Source: JAVBSX01 sp051660685
GTDB lineage: Bacteria; Planctomycetota; Planctomycetia; Pirellulales; Thermoguttaceae
Direction of reading: 5' to 3'
DNA length: 64,000 nucleotides
Assembly: GCA_051660685.1 (NCBI GenBank)
Contig: JBOFQB010000094.1
Span: forward strand, 25,817-89,816
Of the stretch, positions 10,191 through 20,482 are shown one piece after another (positions within the stretch are counted from its first letter, which is position 1; the number at the start of each line of letters is the position of its first letter). The notes beneath the pieces are model-generated. The model was not told the origin of the DNA. It searched no databases and saw nothing but the letters and a program-made list of their open reading frames with translations. The position numbers and the translations under genes were made by a program.

Positions 10191-11429
10191 ATGAGCCAAC
10201 CTCGTTTTCAAAATACACTGTACACGAACGACAATCTTTTCATTCTGTATGGAATGAACAGCGAAATTGTCGATTTGATTTATCTCGATCCTCCTTTCAA
10301 TTCCAAACGGGTATACTCCGCCCCGATTGGCACGAAAGCAGCCGGAACCAGTTTCAAAGATATGTGGACTTGGCAGGATGTCAATGAGCATTATCTCGAT
10401 ACTCTTGCAGTCAAGTACCCTGCTCTAACGAAATACATTGCGTCTGTAGGGGAAATTCACAGTAAGGCAATGATGTCGTATCTGACGTATATGGCACAAC
10501 GCATTGTCGAACTGTACCGTGTGTTGAAGCCGACCGGCTCGATCTACTTGCACTGCGATGCAACCGCAAGTCACTATCTGAAACTGTTGCTCGATGAGGT
10601 CTTTGGAAAGCAGAATTTTAGAAACGAAATTGTTTGGTGTTATCGTGGAGCAGGTTACCCCAAAAATGATTTTGGGAAGCGTCATGATATAATTTTACGC
10701 TACTCAAAAACAGGTGATTATACTTTTAATCTTGACGATGTGCGGGAAGAATATGCCGAGACCACGAAAGAACGCTTCAAGCATTATATTGGCAATAAAC
10801 GTCGCTCTGGTGATTTTGGCGTTCAATCGCTACATCCGCAAGGGAAACATCCCGATGATTGGTGGAAGATACAACCAATTGCCCCCTCTGCAAAAGAGCG
10901 AACGGGTTATCCAACACAGAAGCCGCTTGCCCTTTTGCGGCGTATCATTGCAGCGTCCTCGAATGAGGGGGATGTCGTGTTTGATCCGTTTTGTGGTTGT
11001 GCGACGACATGTGTTGCGGCTCAACAGTTCGACAGAAAATGGATCGGCATTGACATTGAAAAGAAAGCGACGCAGATTTTGGTGCAGCGGTTAAGCAATG
11101 ATGCTGGGCTTTTTAGTGATTTTGTGGCGACGGACAAAATTCCCAAACGGACGGATATTAAGGAAATCGCCCCCTCGCAGTCGATCAAAGAGCGGTTATA
11201 CAAGGAACAATCTGGCAATTGTAGGGCGTGCGGTGTCGCTTTTGAGATGCGACATCTGGAAATTGACCACATTATTCCGAAGTCGAAGGGGGGAGGGGAC
11301 TATTACGAGAATTATCAACTTTTATGTGGTTCGTGTAACAAAATAAAGGGGAATCGTCCAATGGAATACCTGCGTCTAAAAATCGAAACTCTCGAAAAAA
11401 TGCAGGGGAAAATCGTGTTTGGTGAATAG
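10191..11429 (+). CDS. DNA methyltransferase (beta-type adenine/cytosine amino-MTase) fused to an HNH nuclease domain
   Basis: One 412-residue protein with two DNA-acting parts. Residues 1-310 are an amino-methyltransferase: the catalytic DPPF at 33-36 (in IYLDPPFNS) comes before the AdoMet-binding DPFCGCATT near 264, the beta-class order, with TGYPTQKPLALLRRII between them, typical of N6-adenine or N4-cytosine enzymes. Residues about 330-400 are an HNH domain: CRACG near 344, the catalytic LEIDHIIPKSKGG, then NYQLLCGSCNKIKGNR giving the second zinc Cys pair. Known HNH proteins cut DNA; what this one cuts cannot be read from sequence. No restriction, specificity or vsr gene is adjacent. It lies convergent with the gene at 11555. 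The start at 10191 gives the usual short N-terminus before the DPPF motif. Confidence 0.88.
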   Translation: MSQPRFQNTLYTNDNLFILYGMNSEIVDLIYLDPPFNSKRVYSAPIGTKAAGTSFKDMWTWQDVNEHYLDTLAVKYPALTKYIASVGEIHSKAMMSYLTYMAQRIVELYRVLKPTGSIYLHCDATASHYLKLLLDEVFGKQNFRNEIVWCYRGAGYPKNDFGKRHDIILRYSKTGDYTFNLDDVREEYAETTKERFKHYIGNKRRSGDFGVQSLHPQGKHPDDWWKIQPIAPSAKERTGYPTQKPLALLRRIIAASSNEGDVVFDPFCGCATTCVAAQQFDRKWIGIDIEKKATQILVQRLSNDAGLFSDFVATDKIPKRTDIKEIAPSQSIKERLYKEQSGNCRACGVAFEMRHLEIDHIIPKSKGGGDYYENYQLLCGSCNKIKGNRPMEYLRLKIETLEKMQGKIVFGE

Positions 11430-11554
11430 TCTCTGTGAAGTCGTTGACAAGCTCCGTTAGCGGTCTAAATTTTACGAATCCCAAACGGCTCAGTATTCAT
11501 CCGACCAGACAATAATCATTGAACCGCTCTTTTTCTTCGCCAAACTTGGTCTTT

Positions 11555-13528
11555 TTACTCAACAAACTCGACGAAAAGTGTCTTTCCGGCCGGAATGGTC
11601 CATTCCAAAGAGAAGTTTGAGGAGTTTTGAGAAGAATTATTCTCAACCGAAGAAGATGTTTCTTCAACAGTTGCGACAACATCGGGTTCCCCGCATCTCC
11701 ATTCCTTTATTCGACGAGGTGTAAATTTGGGCGTCAACACAACTTTTGCGGCCTTACTGTTGTCAATCTGGACCGGGAGATTCCCCCGTTTCGCAACCCC
11801 CTCATTGTTAATCAGCTCCACAACCCAACCTGACGGATTACGGTTGATTTGATATTCAATCGGATCCCCTGAAACCTGAATCGGTTGATAGTGCGCAACC
11901 AATTCCGCAAGTCGATCATTGGAAATCGCCGCATTTCGCCCCGTAATCGGATTATTCCATCTTTCAAGAACCTCAACGGTCCCCAACTTTTGCAACCGTT
12001 CCAAACGTGAACCTAACTGTTGAGCGTGATCGGGGGACAATAACAATTGCGATCCGGCGATTAAGCTCTTTTCCAATTCGTCCACAAAAGAGTCCTCAAA
12101 TGCCTGATCTCCAACCAAAAGAATAACCGGGTAATTTTTCAGCAAAGAAGCTGTTGCTTTTGAAAGAACAACATCGAATGATTCGCCAAATGGGGTTGGA
12201 CGCATATAAAATTTTTCGGGATTCTCACGATCCGAATACTTGTGAATATGGTCGGAACCGGGAAAAAGCTGCTCTTCCAGCAAATCATAGATATGCCAAT
12301 CCCCTTCTGACCGTTCCAGATAACCAAATGTCTTACCTGTAAAAGGGTTATAACCGGCCAAATGATCGAGAACAATCACAATCGGTGTATGAGGAATCCC
12401 GCGATCATGCGATTCCATGAACTGAAAAACCTCACGTCCCCGTTCTCCATGTGAAGTCAATTTCCAGTCGGCAACATTCTCCCCCTTTTCATTCGTTGTC
12501 CAACGATCAGGCCGATCCTCAAAAAACGAATCAATACTGTTTTCCGGGGTTACGATTGCTGTTCCGGCAAACCAAGCATGTAACCAAAGACGTTCATAAA
12601 AACTGAGGGAATGTCCGGCGTCGAGACCTCTTGCTTCACCTTTTTTTCCTCGTAAGGGGCCGGATGTGGTACAATCACCATGCAACCAGGGACTGACCTG
12701 AATTGACCAGGGTTTATTCCAACAACGGGATGCACCTCTTGCAAACGCGATTTTGGACTGCGTAAAAGCAATGTTCTCGCCCAGTTCCAGTCCAATAATT
12801 GCAGCACCCCATTCTCCAACATACGCCTCATAATGTGAATGTCCGTTGATACTGATCGTCCGACCGCGAAATGCTTCATTGCGATTGTCAAAATAGTCCT
12901 TTAACTCGGCATAACATTCAGCCCGGGATCGCGGTCGTTTGGAATATCCGGCAAATTTATTTGGGGGTGCAAGTGTGGAATATCGTTCGTATTCTGGGGT
13001 ATCTGCGCCAAAATTATCGCGCAACCAATTTTTGTCATACGAAAGACGATGAAAGTAATACCCCCATTCTCCCAATTGGACATAAGTAACCGCCCCCTTT
13101 TCGTCCAGACGACGCCGAATTGCTTCTTCCTCATCTGAAATGGAATCCCGACCATATTTTAGCTGCATATCTCCGGGATAAGTGACAATCGGCCAACCTA
13201 ACTGTTCAAGATAGTCATTCAACTCCAAACTGTTCGGTGTCGGTCGCGGTCCCGGATCAAAACCGATTCCCAACTGTTTGGATTTCATCACAGAAACGAG
13301 TTGTTTGAGTGTTTCAACATCTCCAGGTGCTCCATAAATTGTAAAAAGACACCTATTTTGACCGGGGATCAAGATCGGCTCAAATGCACTCTGTAATTGA
13401 GCAAAGGTTGGAAAAGGGGTTTCACTTTCCTTAACGGTTGGACGACTTTGCCCGAAAACGTTGCAACACAAGATGCAGCACAATAAAAATGGAAACAACA
13501 AAACAAGATAGACAGTTGGAACTTTCAC
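11555..13528 (-). CDS. Exported protein of unknown function, possible glycosidase-like fold
   Basis: About 657 residues. It starts with a strong signal peptide (VPTVYLVLLFPFLLCCILCC then NVFGQS). The body is rich in Trp, Tyr and Gly and contains stretches that look like a sugar-active TIM barrel (SINGHSHYEAYVGEWGAAII; WSIQVSPWLHGD; WLHAWFAGTAIVTPE), followed by a smaller beta domain ending TIPAGKTLFVEFVE. I cannot assign a family. GTG at 13528 is chosen because the longer frame, from TTG at 13567, is coded by a tandem repeat (13538-13643) and adds nothing to the signal peptide. An alternative glycoside-hydrolase or alpha-amylase-like role is a guess from composition. Confidence 0.75.
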   Translation of the reverse strand: MKVPTVYLVLLFPFLLCCILCCNVFGQSRPTVKESETPFPTFAQLQSAFEPILIPGQNRCLFTIYGAPGDVETLKQLVSVMKSKQLGIGFDPGPRPTPNSLELNDYLEQLGWPIVTYPGDMQLKYGRDSISDEEEAIRRRLDEKGAVTYVQLGEWGYYFHRLSYDKNWLRDNFGADTPEYERYSTLAPPNKFAGYSKRPRSRAECYAELKDYFDNRNEAFRGRTISINGHSHYEAYVGEWGAAIIGLELGENIAFTQSKIAFARGASRCWNKPWSIQVSPWLHGDCTTSGPLRGKKGEARGLDAGHSLSFYERLWLHAWFAGTAIVTPENSIDSFFEDRPDRWTTNEKGENVADWKLTSHGERGREVFQFMESHDRGIPHTPIVIVLDHLAGYNPFTGKTFGYLERSEGDWHIYDLLEEQLFPGSDHIHKYSDRENPEKFYMRPTPFGESFDVVLSKATASLLKNYPVILLVGDQAFEDSFVDELEKSLIAGSQLLLSPDHAQQLGSRLERLQKLGTVEVLERWNNPITGRNAAISNDRLAELVAHYQPIQVSGDPIEYQINRNPSGWVVELINNEGVAKRGNLPVQIDNSKAAKVVLTPKFTPRRIKEWRCGEPDVVATVEETSSSVENNSSQNSSNFSLEWTIPAGKTLFVEFVE

Positions 13529-13537
13529 GTTAATCAA

Positions 13538-13643
13538 AAGGTAAAGGGCAAAGATTTCAACGAACAAGGTAACGGGTCAAGGTTTTAGAGAAGGTAACGG
13601 ACAAAGGTTTCAACGAACAAGGTAAGGGGCAATGATTTCGGGG
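13538..13643. repeat. Four-copy tandem repeat, 25-28 bp unit
   Basis: Four units start at 13538, 13566, 13591 and 13619, each beginning AAGGTAA and continuing with a variant of GGGCAAAG-TTTCAACGAAC (units 2 and 4 end differently). It fills the leader of the minus-strand gene that starts at 13528 and lies between it and the TPR gene stop at 13662. Confidence 0.75.
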
Positions 13644-13661
13644 TACAACCGTATTGACATC

Positions 13662-15023
13662 TTAGCCGGTATCCGTTTTTGACATTTTGGCAAGTGTTTC
13701 CAGCTCGGCGACTTTTGCGGCATCTGCGTCTGCTGCTTCGATTTGCCCCAACTCGCGTAATGCAAGCGAACGATTGATGTACAACGGAATATGATTCGGA
13801 TTCAGTTCAATCGCTTGTGTTAAATCGTCGACGCTCAACGGATACAGTTGGACAACCCGATATACGACACCTCGATTAAAATAAGCGGAAAAATTCTTGC
13901 TGTTCAAATGAATCGCCTGACTGAAATCGTTGATTGCTTCATCAATTTCATTCAGTTTTATGTGAATAACACCCCGGGAACAGAAACCAATATCCGAGTT
14001 GGGGCGTAATTCCAACATTCTGCCGTAATCGTTGATCGCTTCCTTCAACTGTCCCAATTTGGAATGAAGTAAACCGAGTAAACTCCACGATTCGGGACTG
14101 GACGGATTCAATTGGAGAGATTGCGTCAAATCATCAATCGCTTCTCCAAACAGATTGATTTGCATTCGCAAATGTCCTCTCATTCTATAAGTTTCAGCAA
14201 CTTTGGGCGCCAAACGAATCGCTTCATCAAAGTTCTCAAGAGCCGACTGAAACCGTCTCATTTGCTGAAGTGCAATTGCCCGATTGACATAATGTCGGTA
14301 ATTGCGAGGATCAACCTCAATTGCCCGGGTATAATCGGCAACAGACTCGGCGTATTCACCTCGTCGATACCGCACATATCCCCGGTTGGAAAATGCTTTG
14401 GAATCCCGGGGTGTCAGTCCAAGAATCAACGTGTACTCCCGAATCGCTTCTTCGTCCCGCCCCATTCTTTCAAAAGCATTTCCCAAATTTCCATGTGCTT
14501 TGACATTTTGCGGGTCTATGACAAGAGCGCGTTCATAATCCTGTATTGCCTCTTCATATCGAGATAAAAGGGCGTAAATCAAACCGCGAGCAATGAGAGC
14601 GTCCACATCATTCGGCAAAAGATCAATTGCAGAACTGTAATCCTGAATTGCTTCACCAAATTTTCTCAACGCCGCATAAGCATGTGCCCTGTTGTAAAAA
14701 GCAGCCGAATAATTGGGATTCAACGAAAGAGCATGTGTGTACTCGGTGATTGCATTGTCGTTTTGCCCCAATTTACGAAAGAGACAACCGCGATTGTAGT
14801 ACACGGACGGTTCATTGGGAGAAATGTTCAGCACCTGAGCATATTCGGCAAGAGCCTGATCGTACTTGCCCAAACCTTCATAGGCATTTCCCCGCAAAAA
14901 GAAAATTTCCGTTGAATTGGGATTTTGAATCAGCAAATCATTCAAACGTCCAATTGCAACATCATACTCTTTACGTCGCAATACATCCTGAATTTCACGA
15001 ATAGAACCGTGTTCATCAAACAT
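13662..15023 (-). CDS. Tetratricopeptide-repeat protein
   Basis: A 453-residue protein made almost wholly of about 12 TPR units of 34 residues, with regular signatures such as AYYNRGCLFRKLGQNDNAI, AFYNRAHAYAALRKFGEAI and AFSNRGYVRYRRGEYAES. TPR arrays form superhelical protein-binding surfaces. There is no signal peptide (start MFDEHGSIREIQD), so it is probably cytoplasmic. It lies between two exported proteins on the same strand but with gaps of 130 and 85 bases, so an operon is possible but not shown. No catalytic domain is present; the partner is unknown. Confidence 0.93.
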   Translation of the reverse strand: MFDEHGSIREIQDVLRRKEYDVAIGRLNDLLIQNPNSTEIFFLRGNAYEGLGKYDQALAEYAQVLNISPNEPSVYYNRGCLFRKLGQNDNAITEYTHALSLNPNYSAAFYNRAHAYAALRKFGEAIQDYSSAIDLLPNDVDALIARGLIYALLSRYEEAIQDYERALVIDPQNVKAHGNLGNAFERMGRDEEAIREYTLILGLTPRDSKAFSNRGYVRYRRGEYAESVADYTRAIEVDPRNYRHYVNRAIALQQMRRFQSALENFDEAIRLAPKVAETYRMRGHLRMQINLFGEAIDDLTQSLQLNPSSPESWSLLGLLHSKLGQLKEAINDYGRMLELRPNSDIGFCSRGVIHIKLNEIDEAINDFSQAIHLNSKNFSAYFNRGVVYRVVQLYPLSVDDLTQAIELNPNHIPLYINRSLALRELGQIEAADADAAKVAELETLAKMSKTDTG

Positions 15024-15108
15024 AGGTCGAATTATTAAATACAGGCAAAACTAACGATGATAAATGGGACCGGACAACAATGTGTCCGAACTCCCGTATT
15101 GTACTCGA

Positions 15109-18100
15109 TTATTTTTCCTGCGTAAATGTCGCATGAAAGGTTTTTTTGGGGGTAATAAACCGGATTTGGTTTCGTCCGGGGTCAAGAACCAACCGTAATC
15201 CAAGAGACAATTCCTTCATCGACGCAACAGAAGGTGTGAATTCGTTCCTCAGCTCGAATAAAAATCGGGAATCACCCGTTTTTTTGTCGATCCCCAACAA
15301 AACCGGATAAACTTGAACACCCGATTGCCCTGTTGAACCCGGTTGTCCGGTTGAACCTGTTTGTCCTGTTAAGTTTGGTTGTTCCTCAAAAATGGTTGCG
15401 CCAAACAGTATGATAGGATAATCGGGGTGATTGGGAATAGAGTACCAATTGGCAATTCGTCTCGCATTTGTCCAAATCGGTATTCCCTTTGCGTCATATC
15501 GCATGATAATTCCCTCTCCGATTGCACGTTGAGGAACACCTTGCAAAGGAGTTCGTGTTTTGGCAGATTCACTTGTTGCCGTTTCTTCTGTCTTTTCAAA
15601 AGACCCCAACATGGTTTTTTGAATGTTGCGATCAAAAATGAACAGAACCAACCAATCATCCCCTTCTTTCATAACCTGAAAATCGACAAAAGGATTTCCC
15701 TCGATTCCCCAAACCTTTTCAGAATTGATTCGTTCCCGTTCTAATTGTGCGCCCTGTATATCGGTTGGGGAACATCGAATGATTGGACAATCCGCTTGTA
15801 TTGATTTCAAATCAACGGACTGTAAGTGACCGGTTTGTTCAAGAACATCAATCACACGTCCTTGCTCCCTGAAATGAACAAGAGCATCATACGTTAAAGG
15901 TGTTGAAAACGAATAATGGGGATTGAGGACCGACCGTCCAAAATCATCTGGTTTGACCGACAAAGCGCGAGCTCGGCGTTCTTCTTTGGAAAGTGACTGA
16001 ACCTGATTCTGAAGTTCACGCTGAATGAAGTCCCGCATATCAAAAACATCCAGTCCAATTGCCGTATCAGGTGAAGGGGGTGTTCGGATTGCAACAAATT
16101 TGGAGCCAAAACAATGAATGATTCCTTGCGGTAATACTCCGCGAGTTATTTCCTGACCCGTTTGAGAACGGAAAACCTGAACTTCACAACGCTGTGTCGG
16201 GGAGATGCGAACATCCCCTTGTAAAGAAGCGGTCAGACTGTTTGGCGTGATTTGGTACAGAAATTGTTCATCACTTGCAAAAAGCACCTTATTTTGGGTC
16301 AATTCCCGTTTCCAACACATTTTTCCAGACAAAGGGTCAAGACCCCATAATGTATTACCGTCTTGAAAACATAAAGCATGAGCGTTGAGAACAACGGGAT
16401 CGGCCCAAAACACAAACGGCTCTCCTGTTCCAGAAAAGAGGGGAGAACTGGAATTCAATTGCGACAATTTCAAAGCGTTCTCTTGAAAACGAACGTTTCC
16501 AAAGGGGGTTGAGACCTGTTTTTTCCAAAGAATAACCGGCCGATCCAATTGATCGCGCTGTAAAACGTCAATCGCCAGAATTGTTTTTCCGCGTATAAAA
16601 AACAGCAGATGATTCAATCCCTTCAAAAAACCGGTTTGGTCCGAAAAACGAAAATCCTGATTCCCCAAATACTGCAATTGGTTAGGAATCGTCAGAAATT
16701 CCCCTTCTTCATCCGGCAAAGGTATCATCCATTCATTCTGACCCTTCTTATTCCGACAGAGGAGTCGCAGTCCCTGATTGGGAACAGATGTAAGATGAAA
16801 GGAGAATTCATCTTGAAAAATCGGATTTTCGCCGACATAGGGAATCGGCATTGTAACCGGGAAACCGGATTGATAGGGTCCCGCTCGACTCGATGTTTTC
16901 CCCCCCTGATCCGGCTCTGTTTCCTCTTCCGTAAGGATAACCGGACCATTTGGCCAAGAAGTCTTCATCAACGCTTGCTCTTCGTCGGTCGAAACCGTCA
17001 ATGATTGATATGCCTTTTTCGTTGTCTTGACCTGTTCTGACAGTTTCTCCAAACTCTCACAACGGGCAAGGAGACATTCCAATTGCGAAAATTGTTTGTT
17101 CTCCAAATAATCCTGACACAACCGACTCAACGCCGAGTCAGCAATTGGCAAGGTTGAAAAACCAATCAGGAAACGTTCCAACTGTTCCGTTGTTTTTCGA
17201 CCATTTGTTGAGAACCGTTGTTCCCCGTTGAACTGATCGATGATTTGTTGCAATTCTTTTTGGGCAAGCGTCAACAGAAACGGTCCGATTTCGGGGTCGG
17301 CTTGTAAGGCGTGAACCTGTTCCTGAATCCAAAAAGCAAGGAGATACTCACGATGATCCTCACTTTCCAATACAAGACGTTCCTGCTGATTGAGAACAAT
17401 CAGTTTTTCAAAAATCCGCTTAAACTGTTCCTTATCCTGTTGATTCAGACAATAAACGGCATACTGTTTCAGAAGATTCGCAAAAATTTCCGGGGAATCA
17501 CTCAAGGTCTCGATGTCGTCCAGAGAAGGTCGATAATTCAACGTGTTGGACCGAAAAACAACACACATCATATTCCGCAACACCGATTTTTCCCGGGGTT
17601 TGTATTGTGACTGAAAACGCAAACACTCTTGAAACAAGGAAAGGGCAAGGGGGGTATTTTCTTCAGCATAAGCAATTCGTCCCAAAACAAAAAGAGCATC
17701 TGGATCATCCGGTTGTTCACGTTGTCGCTCAAGTGCCCTTTCTCGAAGAGGTTCCATTTGGTTGAAACAGGTGAGTGTCCTTGCCGATTGAGAAAACACC
17801 TTGCCGTTCATTGCAAGAAGATTCCCTAAAGGTGTTTCGTCAAGTGATTTCCATGTTCTCTGCAACTTGCCGGTTGTCAAATCAATGACTCCTAACGAAT
17901 GATCGCTCAAGGGAATCATGTAAGTGTTTCCCTTTTTCAAACCGGTTCCACTTGGAATTGCCCCATTTGAAAAGTACGTTTCCCGTCCATTCCAACCTTT
18001 TTCGCCCGTCGTCAAATCATACGACATCATGGAATGTTCGGTTGCAAGAACAATCAGATTCTCATAAAGACAGGCAACATATCTCGCTTTGTCTTTAGGA

Positions 18101-20229
18101 CGGGACCAAAGAAGGTTCCCCGAGATCAGGTCAAAACAGTACAAAACCGGTTGATCGGTTGGAGCAAACACCAATTTTCCATTCAACAGCAAGCAACTTG
18201 GAATCGTCCAACCGGATTCATAAGCCCAAAACCGAAAATCCTCATCTGTCCCTGAAAAACGCCGATTCAGCAAACCCCTTTGTCCAATCCCAATCAGTTC
18301 ACCTTCTCGTTTGTCGGAATCCAGCTCTTCTTCTGAAACCGGATCAATGTAAGAATAACCCCAACGGAACTCTTCGGATTGAGTGTCCAGAACACAGAGA
18401 ACCCCGGATGATGTCGCGCAAACCAATAATCCTCCTTGATAAGCAAGCTCTGCTCCTCGAAATCGTCGCAACCAATCCGATTCAATCGGTGTTTGAGGAC
18501 GAATCAACTTGTTATGTCGCAACAATTGACCGGTTTGTGAGTCAAAGACGAAAAGATAAAGTATTCCCCCATTTTCTCCCAGAACATAGAGATTGCCCAA
18601 AACAGGAAGCGGCGTACTTAAAAAATAGGTTTCTCCCAAAAAACATTCTTCCTCAGTCAACCCCAACAACAACTCCGACTGTTCCTCTTGAAATTGACGA
18701 TCACTTATCTTTTCTTCTCTTTTTTCGACTGCCTGTTCCCCTTCTCTTTCCCTTTCTTTGTCCGTTCTCACTCTTTCATTTTCAACTCTCGCTCTTTCAT
18801 GTTCTTTCTGCAACTGGGATTCAAGCTGATTCAATTGTTGTTGTACAAAAGGGGCTTTGCCAATTCGCCAAACAACTTCGCCCGTTTCAACCTTCCTCGC
18901 TGTAATCGTCGTACTCATCTTCTCCCGGGGATCATTCATCTGTTGCCCTTGTCGAAGTAATAAACCCCCTTGCCGCATTGGACCGTTTAAGAGAAACGGT
19001 TCGTTCTCAATCGAAAACAGCAAATCTCCGTCACTACTCAAATTCCCCCCAACTCGATCGTGCCAAGTATTAACCCTTAACTGCAATTGGCGCATTTGAT
19101 TGACTTCCTGTCCCCCAATTGTGTTGTTGAAAAAGTAGGATGTTGCACTGATTGGCATCTTAAAATCAACATCTTGACCAATCCAACGACGTTTCCCGTT
19201 TTCAGCATTGATTGCAACGATTCCGTCCATTCCGCGAAACAACACGGTTTGGTTGACAAAAAGAGGACGTGATACGGGAAGAAAAATGTCCTTGCGTTCA
19301 CGCAATCGTCCTTCCAAAAACGAAAGTGTTTCCTCAAATTTCGGTTGCGAAACTGTTGGAACATTCCAGGTCATTTCCAACAAAGGAATACTTGCATCGA
19401 CTTCAACCTGTTGATTCGGCGTTCCATTTGGGAGCAACCAACCGGATTGCGACAACCAACCGGCAATATGGGGTGTTGACAAGGAAAAATCGAGTTTGTC
19501 CAGAATTTCCCGGGCACTTTTGGGTGTCCAAGATTCGTCTCCCAACTGAATGGAAGTGTTGGGATACTTGCGTAAAAAATGATCCAACGTGTCAATTGCC
19601 CGATCATCCAGATTGGCTTTTTTCTGACAGATTGACAAGGTAAGACTTAAAAAGGGTTCATAGAACTCCAGATGATCCCCTTCTTGCAGAATTCGTTCCA
19701 ACAGCGGTATTGCCGAATAATACTTCCCCTCATAAAAACAATTCATTGCAACCAAAAAAGTCGCTTCCATTCCAGAATCAGAATAAAAATAGTCAAAAGC
19801 AACCTTTTCCAACAATTCCTGAGAACCGGTTGCAATCGCCGTATTCAGCAATCGTCGGGCCAAAGAATTGTACTGAATCCCATACAATTGTTTTCCCTCA
19901 TCTGGTAAAGAACGAAAGATTTCACGAACAGCATCCCGAACCGTCCGCCGTATGACTCGCTGTTCCCCCGAATTCGTTGAAGAATCAAGATCAGCAACGA
20001 GAAAGGAATCGGATTGTTCCTCAAAGAGAGAACCGAGCAAGGGAATGACTTCAGCAATCCGATTTTGCGCAACCAACAACCGGGTCTGTTCCAATTCTCG
20101 CATAACGGATCGATCAGGGGGAACAAACAATGAACTCTCGGACCTGACAATTTCGGAGATAAGGAGACAAATTATCAGGCTGAAGAAGAGAGCAGGTAAA
20201 GCGGATAAGGCAGAAAAGAACGCTCGCAT
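15109..20229 (-). CDS. Giant exported PQQ-type beta-propeller protein with TPR-like region (about 1,706 aa)
   Basis: Starts at ATG 20229 (two codons into a longer frame opened by TTG) with a signal peptide, SALPALFFSLIICLLISEI. Residues about 50-250 are helical and TPR-like (YYSAIPLLERILQEGDHLEFYEP). Two PQQ/BamB-like propeller regions follow: near 300-830 (GIVAINAENGKRRWIG; YLFVFDSQTGQLLRH; YCFDLISGNLLWSRP) and near 1170-1650 (NTLWGLDPLSGKMCWKRE; GLDVFDMRDF), with a helical TPR-like segment between (DALFVLGRIAYAEENTPLALSLF). A highly charged coiled-coil insertion (ERVRTDKEREREGEQAVEKR) and a repeat TGSTGQPGSTGQSG interrupt it. Such propellers usually bind proteins or polymers; enzymatic PQQ-dehydrogenase residues are not evident. 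Probably periplasmic. Confidence 0.85.
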   Translation of the reverse strand: MRAFFSALSALPALFFSLIICLLISEIVRSESSLFVPPDRSVMRELEQTRLLVAQNRIAEVIPLLGSLFEEQSDSFLVADLDSSTNSGEQRVIRRTVRDAVREIFRSLPDEGKQLYGIQYNSLARRLLNTAIATGSQELLEKVAFDYFYSDSGMEATFLVAMNCFYEGKYYSAIPLLERILQEGDHLEFYEPFLSLTLSICQKKANLDDRAIDTLDHFLRKYPNTSIQLGDESWTPKSAREILDKLDFSLSTPHIAGWLSQSGWLLPNGTPNQQVEVDASIPLLEMTWNVPTVSQPKFEETLSFLEGRLRERKDIFLPVSRPLFVNQTVLFRGMDGIVAINAENGKRRWIGQDVDFKMPISATSYFFNNTIGGQEVNQMRQLQLRVNTWHDRVGGNLSSDGDLLFSIENEPFLLNGPMRQGGLLLRQGQQMNDPREKMSTTITARKVETGEVVWRIGKAPFVQQQLNQLESQLQKEHERARVENERVRTDKEREREGEQAVEKREEKISDRQFQEEQSELLLGLTEEECFLGETYFLSTPLPVLGNLYVLGENGGILYLFVFDSQTGQLLRHNKLIRPQTPIESDWLRRFRGAELAYQGGLLVCATSSGVLCVLDTQSEEFRWGYSYIDPVSEEELDSDKREGELIGIGQRGLLNRRFSGTDEDFRFWAYESGWTIPSCLLLNGKLVFAPTDQPVLYCFDLISGNLLWSRPKDKARYVACLYENLIVLATEHSMMSYDLTTGEKGWNGRETYFSNGAIPSGTGLKKGNTYMIPLSDHSLGVIDLTTGKLQRTWKSLDETPLGNLLAMNGKVFSQSARTLTCFNQMEPLRERALERQREQPDDPDALFVLGRIAYAEENTPLALSLFQECLRFQSQYKPREKSVLRNMMCVVFRSNTLNYRPSLDDIETLSDSPEIFANLLKQYAVYCLNQQDKEQFKRIFEKLIVLNQQERLVLESEDHREYLLAFWIQEQVHALQADPEIGPFLLTLAQKELQQIIDQFNGEQRFSTNGRKTTEQLERFLIGFSTLPIADSALSRLCQDYLENKQFSQLECLLARCESLEKLSEQVKTTKKAYQSLTVSTDEEQALMKTSWPNGPVILTEEETEPDQGGKTSSRAGPYQSGFPVTMPIPYVGENPIFQDEFSFHLTSVPNQGLRLLCRNKKGQNEWMIPLPDEEGEFLTIPNQLQYLGNQDFRFSDQTGFLKGLNHLLFFIRGKTILAIDVLQRDQLDRPVILWKKQVSTPFGNVRFQENALKLSQLNSSSPLFSGTGEPFVFWADPVVLNAHALCFQDGNTLWGLDPLSGKMCWKRELTQNKVLFASDEQFLYQITPNSLTASLQGDVRISPTQRCEVQVFRSQTGQEITRGVLPQGIIHCFGSKFVAIRTPPSPDTAIGLDVFDMRDFIQRELQNQVQSLSKEERRARALSVKPDDFGRSVLNPHYSFSTPLTYDALVHFREQGRVIDVLEQTGHLQSVDLKSIQADCPIIRCSPTDIQGAQLERERINSEKVWGIEGNPFVDFQVMKEGDDWLVLFIFDRNIQKTMLGSFEKTEETATSESAKTRTPLQGVPQRAIGEGIIMRYDAKGIPIWTNARRIANWYSIPNHPDYPIILFGATIFEEQPNLTGQTGSTGQPGSTGQSGVQVYPVLLGIDKKTGDSRFLFELRNEFTPSVASMKELSLGLRLVLDPGRNQIRFITPKKTFHATFTQEK

Positions 20230-20482
20230 GTACAAATTCAGGTCATTTTGTTGGAAAAGGACTTTCCTATTCTACCTGATAATGACAATTTATGCAAATG
20301 GTAGAGTCCAACCCCATTTATTGTTTTCGTCAACGTAAACTGTTTTGACCAAGATGGGGCAAAAAATGTCCAAAAAGCAACTGACTGTTTGAAAACGCAA
20401 TGTCAGACTCAAAATCTATCTCAATGTCAGGAAAAGATGGTCTGAAAAATGCTGAAAGGAAATCGAGGTTCTGTAAGAGAAC

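Noticed and set aside
18159..18905. 248-codon plus-strand frame inside the propeller gene
   Set aside because: Antisense to a clear coding region, Pro/Phe/Leu-rich shadow composition, no motif.
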